Shown here piece after piece: positions 7,977 to 11,713 of a stretch of 11,713 nt of DNA; position 1 is the first letter of the stretch, and each line of letters opens with the position of its first letter. The notes below the pieces were generated by a model. It saw only the letters and a list, made by a program, of their open reading frames with translations. It had not been told where the DNA came from and searched no databases. The stretch spans positions 1-11,713 of the forward strand of contig CAKZLA010000030.1 in assembly GCA_937124525.1 (NCBI GenBank). Direction: 5' to 3'. Source of the stretch: an uncultured Desulfobacterium sp. GTDB lineage: Bacteria > Desulfobacterota > Desulfobacteria > Desulfobacterales > Desulfobacteraceae. The position numbers and the translations under genes were made by a program.

Positions 7977-8777
7977 ATGAAAAAGCACAAAATAAAAAAC
8001 TATTGGAATGGCGAAGCAAAAAAGTGGGATGCCTTTGTAGATGATAAAAAAAACCTTTGGACCAGACGCTCCCATATGATGGTTGAATTTATTTCAAAAA
8101 TAATCCCGACCCACGGAAACAGTCTGGATCTTGGCTGTGGCCCAGGAGTACTCTGCGGATTGTTAGCTGAAAAAGGTTTTACAGCCCATGGCGTAGATAT
8201 TTCTGAAAACATGCTTTCCTATGCCAAAAACCGAAATCCAAATGTTTCATTTGCCATGGGAGATGAGAAAGAAATTCCCTTTAATCAAATGCAATTTTCC
8301 CTGATCACTGCATTTGGAGTTCTGGAATACATTGAAAATCGACAAGGCTATATCCAAAAAATCACAAAAATGCTTCGGCCAGGGGGAATCATGCTGCTTT
8401 CCAATTCTAACAATAGAAGCTTTTTTGTTCTGCTGGCAATATTATCCAGGCTTTTACGACTCCCCCTTCACCCCAATCAAGCCTGGATTGATACCATTAA
8501 AAACTTATCCCACACCGGCATCTGGTCGGGGGGAAAAATTAATCATGACAAGGCGGATAATATCTACAACGCCAACAGCCTGGATCATCTTGCCATAAGC
8601 AGCGGTATGAAATTAATCACTTCCTTTGGCATGTTCAATTTTTCTTTTTTAGACTGCAAGCCTTTTTTAGTTTCCCTTCAAAAAAGCAGATTAGGACGAA
8701 GCATATTAAGGAAATGGGCATGGAACTACATTGGAGTCTATCGAAAACCCTGTTCAAAGATCGAATTATCAAAATAA
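7977..8777 (+). CDS. SAM-dependent methyltransferase (Methyltransf_11/25 type)
   Basis: A 266-residue class I methyltransferase. Motif I is LDLGCGPG (50-57), Asp74 in GVDIS ends strand beta-2, GDEKEIPF (95-102) is the adenine-side loop, and KMLRPGGIMLLSNSN (132-146) is the motif III region. The N-terminus YWNGEAKKWD is typical of small-molecule and glycan methyltransferases. The C-terminal 110 residues after the core are less conserved and rich in hydrophobic and basic residues, perhaps contacting a membrane or lipid-linked substrate (inference). The ATG at 7977 has only a weak upstream GAGAG. The next gene's start lies inside the 3' end of this one, showing operon structure. In Wzm/Wzt systems with a long Wzt, methylation can terminate chains; whether this enzyme does so is not shown by the sequence. 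Confidence 0.9.
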   Translation: MKKHKIKNYWNGEAKKWDAFVDDKKNLWTRRSHMMVEFISKIIPTHGNSLDLGCGPGVLCGLLAEKGFTAHGVDISENMLSYAKNRNPNVSFAMGDEKEIPFNQMQFSLITAFGVLEYIENRQGYIQKITKMLRPGGIMLLSNSNNRSFFVLLAILSRLLRLPLHPNQAWIDTIKNLSHTGIWSGGKINHDKADNIYNANSLDHLAISSGMKLITSFGMFNFSFLDCKPFLVSLQKSRLGRSILRKWAWNYIGVYRKPCSKIELSK

Positions 8778-9736
8778 TAAAATTTGCAATCAGTGTTGCG
8801 CTGTTATTTTTTATTTTCAAGAAAGTGGACTGGGCACGAATACTTGAAACATTTAGATCAATTGATCTTCTGTTATTTTGCGGTTCCTTTATTATCGGAC
8901 ATATTATCCAATTGTTTTTATGTGTATTCCGATGGCAACAGATACTCAAGATATGCTGTCAAATTCAAGCAGGATACATTACTTTATTAAAGACTTATTG
9001 GAGCTCTCTCTTTATAGGCTATTTTGTTCCGGCAGGCCTGGGAAGCGACATTTATCGAGTAAGCCGTCTGGCCATGACAAAAGGTTTTTACGGAAAACAA
9101 ATAACCACCGTTCTATTTGAAAAAATATATATCTTTCTGGCTGATATTATTCTGATCCTGGCCACCTATATGTTGGTGTATCCTTTAATTATGCCAGGAA
9201 CAAACATGCAGGAAATAAAAAAAGTAATGGGGGGAATTGCCACTGCCGGCATTCTGCTTATACTCGTGATGGTGGCCCTTAGATATATAAATATGGCATC
9301 ATGCATTGAGTATAAATTAAAAACATATCTATTCAAACTTAAAAAGAAAGCGCCGTCAACTCTCTCAATAGGCTCAATATTGGAGCCATTTACATCTTTC
9401 AAAAACACCATCATCTTTGTCTTTTTAACCATATTGATACGAATTACCATCAGCAGTCTGGGGGGATGGTGCCTTTTTGCATCACTGGGTGTCTCATTGC
9501 CATTTAAAGTGCACATTTTTGCCTGGTCTGTTATGTATATTCTTTTAAAATTGCCTGTTTCCATCGGTTCTTTCGGCGTTCGCGAAGTCTCTTATGTTAT
9601 TTTATTTGGTTTTTTCGGCGTTGAAAAGGAAGTGGCGCTGACAGCCTCTTTTTTAGGTCTGGCAAGCACACTGTGCTTAACACTACTTGGGGGAATAAAC
9701 ATTAAATTTCCCACAAAGCCGGGCAAGGCAAATTAA
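8720..9736 (+). CDS. LPTG/YbhN-like (UPF0104) integral membrane protein
   Basis: A polytopic membrane protein of the lysylphosphatidylglycerol-synthase transmembrane-region family (PF03706), 338 residues from the ATG at 8720. This start is preferred over the ATG at 8714 because AAGGA (8708-8712) is 7 bases from 8720 but touches 8714. Family marks are the first helix with KKVDWARILETFRSIDLLLF, the conserved YWSSLFIGYFVPAGLGSDIYR segment, and near the end LLKLPVSIGSFGVREVSYVI. About seven or eight hydrophobic segments are visible. It lacks the soluble lysyl-transferase domain of MprF, so it is not an aminoacyl-PG synthase. Stand-alone members are common in glycan and lipid loci and are suspected transporters or flippases. 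It overlaps the upstream methyltransferase by 58 bases, indicating tight co-expression. Confidence 0.88.
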   Translation: MELHWSLSKTLFKDRIIKIIKFAISVALLFFIFKKVDWARILETFRSIDLLLFCGSFIIGHIIQLFLCVFRWQQILKICCQIQAGYITLLKTYWSSLFIGYFVPAGLGSDIYRVSRLAMTKGFYGKQITTVLFEKIYIFLADIILILATYMLVYPLIMPGTNMQEIKKVMGGIATAGILLILVMVALRYINMASCIEYKLKTYLFKLKKKAPSTLSIGSILEPFTSFKNTIIFVFLTILIRITISSLGGWCLFASLGVSLPFKVHIFAWSVMYILLKLPVSIGSFGVREVSYVILFGFFGVEKEVALTASFLGLASTLCLTLLGGINIKFPTKPGKAN

Positions 9737-9762
9737 ACCGGCAACTATGTATCAATACCTCC

Positions 9763-9785
9763 TCCAAATTCAAAACCAATTTGGA
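9763..9785 (+). repeat. 8-bp inverted repeat after the LPTG-like gene
   Basis: TCCAAATT (9763-9770) and AATTTGGA (9778-9785) are exact reverse complements around a 7-base loop, 27 bases after the stop codon of the LPTG-like gene. The stem has only three G-C pairs and no T-tract follows, so it is not a standard intrinsic terminator. It could be a weak terminator or an operator for the sulfotransferase gene. Confidence 0.4.
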
Positions 9786-9809
9786 ATTAACCACCCCTAA
9801 TACTATATA

Positions 9810-9838
9810 TTGTTTGGATATTTAGATAGGCACACAAT
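9810..9838 (+). promoter_or_regulatory. Weak candidate promoter for the sulfotransferase gene
   Basis: TTGTTT (9810-9815) and CACAAT (9833-9838) are spaced by 17 bases in an AT-rich gap, matching seven of twelve sigma-70 consensus positions. The 167-base gap and the inverted repeat just upstream make an independent promoter plausible, but the match is poor. Confidence 0.25.
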
Positions 9839-9886
9839 ATACAGAATAACATTTAAACCAAAACAAAATTGGCGAAGGTATCAGGT

Positions 9887-9907
9887 ATGGAGCCTAATTT
9901 AATATGA
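9887..9907 (+). promoter_or_regulatory. Possible 6-codon leader ORF overlapping the sulfotransferase start (ATGA)
   Basis: ATG at 9887 reads M-E-P-N-L-I and ends at TGA 9905-9907, so its stop overlaps the sulfotransferase ATG (9904) as ATGA. AAGG at 9875-9878 is well placed for the leader ATG, while GGAG at 9889-9892, 11 bases before 9904, is the only purine-rich site for the main gene. This geometry would allow translational coupling. It is short enough to arise by chance. Confidence 0.3.
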
Positions 9908-10959
9908 TAGTTGACAAAAGAACACATTCCGCTTTATTTTTTATTGCTGGCAGGGGCAGATCTGGAACCACACTCCTTTCTACAATGTTGGACTCCCATC
10001 AAAGTGTTGTGGTATCGCCGGAATCAGGCTTTATTTTATCCATGGCCAGAACCTACCACAAAAAGAAAATGACCTTGGCAAAACGAAAATCCTTTTTCAA
10101 AAAAATAAAATGGGACAAACGCATCTTCAATAAGGCCAATACCTGGGGCATGAATGTTGAATTATTGAAACATGATATTGTCCACAAGGGGAAAGGAATG
10201 AGCTATGAGGACCTCTGCAAACAGGTGATTCGCCATTCCAGCATCATGGACGATGCCTTACCACAAATCAAAGCCATTGGAAACAAATTTCCTGCATATA
10301 CCCTTTTTTTACCCCGATTGGCCCGTTTATTTCCAGATTCCCGATTTATTATTCTCACCCGGGACTACAGAGATAACGTTTTGTCCTACCAGAATGTACC
10401 CTATGAACCCTCAAAATCGGTGGCATTTTATGCTTGGAGATGGCGTTGGTACAACCAGGCGATATTGCGATTCATAAAAAAGAATCCCAACAAAGCGCTG
10501 TTGATAAGCTATGAAGATCTGGTATCAACCCCCCAAACAACAATAAAAATTATTTGCGCATTTTTGGGAATTGATTTTGACAACGCAATGATGGCCTTTT
10601 ACACGCGTAACGACAAATATGATCAACATGGGGGACGAATCGAGGCGCTTAAAGGCTTACGCCCCATCAACAAAAAATCCTTAGGACGTCATGAAAAAGA
10701 ACTTACGCCGTCTGAACGAGGTATTGTAAATTATATCTGTGGCAATGTTGCGCAACATATAGGATATGATCTACCTGGCGGTTCCCCATATACATTGGAG
10801 TTAAGGCAACACATAAATATTTTCATCAACAGGGTGTGGGCTACAGCCTACACCCTGCTTGAAATTACCGCAATGCTATTGCCAACATCATTGAAGTTAT
10901 TAATACCAATGGTAAACAATATTGTTCTATGCTTGCGGGGTGAAAAAGGTCGTTTCTAA
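9904..10959 (+). CDS. PAPS-dependent sulfotransferase with hydrophobic C-terminal tail
   Basis: A 351-residue enzyme of the sulfotransferase superfamily (Sulfotransfer_3-like), expected to move sulfate from PAPS to a hydroxyl or amine of an acceptor, probably a glycan given the neighbours. The N-terminal FFIAGRGRSGTTLLSTMLDSH (12-32) contains the 5'-phosphosulfate P-loop GRGRSGTT (16-23). RFIILTRDYRDNVLSY (147-162) gives the 3'-phosphate site, with Arg153 and Ser161 at the classical eight-residue spacing. Residues 203-208 (YEDLVS) match the usual segment before the C-terminal helices. Residues from about 303 to 345 form a mostly hydrophobic stretch with only a few charges, not part of the standard fold, and could hold the enzyme at the membrane. 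A strong hairpin lies inside the coding sequence at 10830-10857. The gene is convergent with sapC, 12 bases away. Confidence 0.92.
   Translation: MIVDKRTHSALFFIAGRGRSGTTLLSTMLDSHQSVVVSPESGFILSMARTYHKKKMTLAKRKSFFKKIKWDKRIFNKANTWGMNVELLKHDIVHKGKGMSYEDLCKQVIRHSSIMDDALPQIKAIGNKFPAYTLFLPRLARLFPDSRFIILTRDYRDNVLSYQNVPYEPSKSVAFYAWRWRWYNQAILRFIKKNPNKALLISYEDLVSTPQTTIKIICAFLGIDFDNAMMAFYTRNDKYDQHGGRIEALKGLRPINKKSLGRHEKELTPSERGIVNYICGNVAQHIGYDLPGGSPYTLELRQHINIFINRVWATAYTLLEITAMLLPTSLKLLIPMVNNIVLCLRGEKGRF
10830..10857 (+). repeat. Strong 12-bp stem-loop inside the sulfotransferase coding sequence
   Basis: CAGGGTGTGGGC (10830-10841) and GCCTACACCCTG (10846-10857) are reverse complements except for one position that forms a G-U wobble in RNA; the loop is TACA. 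Eight of twelve pairs are G-C, striking in an otherwise AT-leaning sequence. It encodes residues about 309-318 (RVWATAYTLL), at the start of the hydrophobic tail. No T-tract follows (CTTGAAATT), so it is not a classical terminator. The structure is read directly; any role in pausing, mRNA stability or as a relic of an insertion is inference. Confidence 0.8.
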
Positions 10960-10979
10960 AAAAACACCCTTTTATTTTG
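10938..10979 (+). terminator. Possible terminator at the sulfotransferase 3' end
   Basis: GGGTG (10938-10942) can pair with CACCC (10965-10969), followed by a T-rich run TTTTATTTTG (10970-10979). The stem is only five pairs with a 22-base loop, although A-rich and T-rich parts of the loop could add some pairs. It spans the stop codon at 10957-10959 and extends into the end of convergent sapC. Suggestive only. Confidence 0.3.
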
Positions 10980-11679
10980 CCTGGCTCATTCTCATTTTTT
11001 TAATATTAGTCAAAGAATTAATGTGAGCAAAGATAATTCCCATAAGGCCGTTTCTTACCCATGAACTCAGCACAGCATCATCAAGCCCTGAAAGCTTTTT
11101 CGTATCCACAACCCTGAATCCACGCATGACAACTTTTTTTTCGCCCTGTACTATTTTAAACTGTTTTGAGACCAGAATATCATGGTTTTCCATATCGGTT
11201 AATATTTTTTCCGTCCTGTCAATATCTGCCTGAAAACGAGTTAAAAAAGTCTTGACCTGGGTGACGATTTTTTCGGGCTCTCCTTTGCTGTTAAAAAGGG
11301 GTTGACCTTCCTTTTCATTTAGCTGAGGAGCATCCATATCCATCATTACCGCAAATTGTTTTTTTTTCTCAGGAATGGCAGCAAAAATAAAGGGATATCG
11401 CTTAATATGATTGGGGATATACCCTGCCAGCCACTTACCATCATCGGATACAAACAAATTGTTTTTTGTTCCTAAACCCATCAGTGCCATGGGAAGTAAT
11501 GGATATTTTTCAGCATCCTTTTCAGGAAAAACAATGGGAAAAAATTTCGAGGCTTCTGCAACTTCAGAACCGCCCAATAGAGACATGGAGATTGTTGAAG
11601 CAAACTTAAATCCGTCATTAATTTTTAATTTATAGCTTGCATGCTTTTTTTTATCAAGTGGCACTAAATTTTCAAACAT
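10972..11679 (-). CDS. SapC-family protein
   Basis: A 235-residue soluble-looking protein of the SapC family (PF07277), named after a gene in the Campylobacter fetus S-layer locus; its biochemical role is not established. The N-terminus VPLDKKKHASYKLK and the early segment EASKFFPIVFPE match the family, as does the middle region with LMGLGTKNNLFVSDDGKWLAGYIPNHIKRYPF, where G-W-x-x-x-Y-I-P and R-x-Y-P-F are the recognisable motifs. The C-terminal part (about 130-190) is helical and charged (TRFQADIDRTEKILTDM). No signal peptide or membrane helix is seen. The length is normal for the family. The ATG is preceded by AGGAG (11685-11689 on the complement) with five bases of spacing, a strong ribosome binding site. 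It is convergent with the sulfotransferase, so it is a separate transcript. A link to surface-layer or glycan biology is suggested only by context. Confidence 0.9.
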   Translation of the reverse strand: MFENLVPLDKKKHASYKLKINDGFKFASTISMSLLGGSEVAEASKFFPIVFPEKDAEKYPLLPMALMGLGTKNNLFVSDDGKWLAGYIPNHIKRYPFIFAAIPEKKKQFAVMMDMDAPQLNEKEGQPLFNSKGEPEKIVTQVKTFLTRFQADIDRTEKILTDMENHDILVSKQFKIVQGEKKVVMRGFRVVDTKKLSGLDDAVLSSWVRNGLMGIIFAHINSLTNIKKMRMSQAK

Positions 11680-11713
11680 TTTAACTCCTGAGTAGGTCTT
11701 TATCTATAACACC

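Noticed and set aside
8635..8949. Open frame of 104 codons on the minus strand
   Set aside because: Antisense to the methyltransferase/LPTG overlap; both plus-strand genes have clear family motifs.
9166..9564. Open frame of 132 codons on the minus strand
   Set aside because: Antisense to the LPTG-like membrane protein, whose conserved segments lie on both sides of it in frame.
8720..9736. MprF-type lysylphosphatidylglycerol synthase
   Set aside because: Only the transmembrane half is present; the soluble aminoacyl-transfer domain is missing, so a YbhN-like membrane protein is the proper call.
1..11713. CRISPR array, insertion sequence or tRNA-associated attachment site
   Set aside because: No regularly spaced repeats, transposase or integrase frame, terminal inverted repeats or tRNA-like sequence were seen on either strand.

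Overview
The window reads as part of a surface-polysaccharide (O-antigen or exopolysaccharide) locus of a Gram-negative bacterium, ending in a SapC-family gene. The mix of an ABC-type O-antigen exporter with a carbohydrate-binding Wzt tail, a GtrA/GtrB-type lipid-linked sugar system, a sulfotransferase and SapC fits a proteobacterium in the broad sense. A Desulfobacterota-like (sulfate-reducer) origin is my low-confidence guess from protein style and base composition. No rRNA, tRNA, CRISPR array, transposase or integrase is visible.

Layout. (1) Bases 1-3531, plus strand: a compact cassette of a GtrB-like polyprenyl-phosphate glycosyltransferase (5' end outside the window), a GtrA-like flippase and a large polytopic GT-C-like membrane protein. 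This is the classical gtrB-gtrA-gtrC logic: make undecaprenyl-P-sugar, flip it, then transfer the sugar outside the inner membrane. It is clearly more AT-rich than most of the rest. (2) Bases 3583-6828, minus strand: wzm (ABC permease), a GT4 glycosyltransferase and wzt (ABC ATPase with a C-terminal glycan-recognition domain). Together they would build and export a lipid-linked polymer. (3) A divergent intergenic region of about 270 bases with repeats and a probable plus-strand promoter. (4) Bases 7098-9736, plus strand: two SAM-dependent methyltransferases and a YbhN/LPTG-type membrane protein whose start overlaps the preceding gene. (5) Bases 9904-10959, plus strand: a PAPS-type sulfotransferase with an unusual hydrophobic C-terminal tail and a strong 12-bp hairpin inside its coding sequence. 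(6) Bases 10972-11679, minus strand: SapC-family protein, convergent with the sulfotransferase.

How the genes may work together (inference): cytoplasmic glycosyltransferases assemble a polymer on an undecaprenyl carrier, and a methyltransferase may cap or decorate it. Wzt's C-terminal domain could recognise the finished chain and Wzm/Wzt export it. The Gtr cassette could add side-branch sugars on the periplasmic side, and the sulfotransferase could add sulfate. I see no single gene that is clearly a new system. The more unusual points are the gene order and composition break, the glycosyltransferase sitting between wzm and wzt, the hairpin and hydrophobic tail of the sulfotransferase, the repeat-bearing divergent promoter region, and SapC placed beside a glycan locus.
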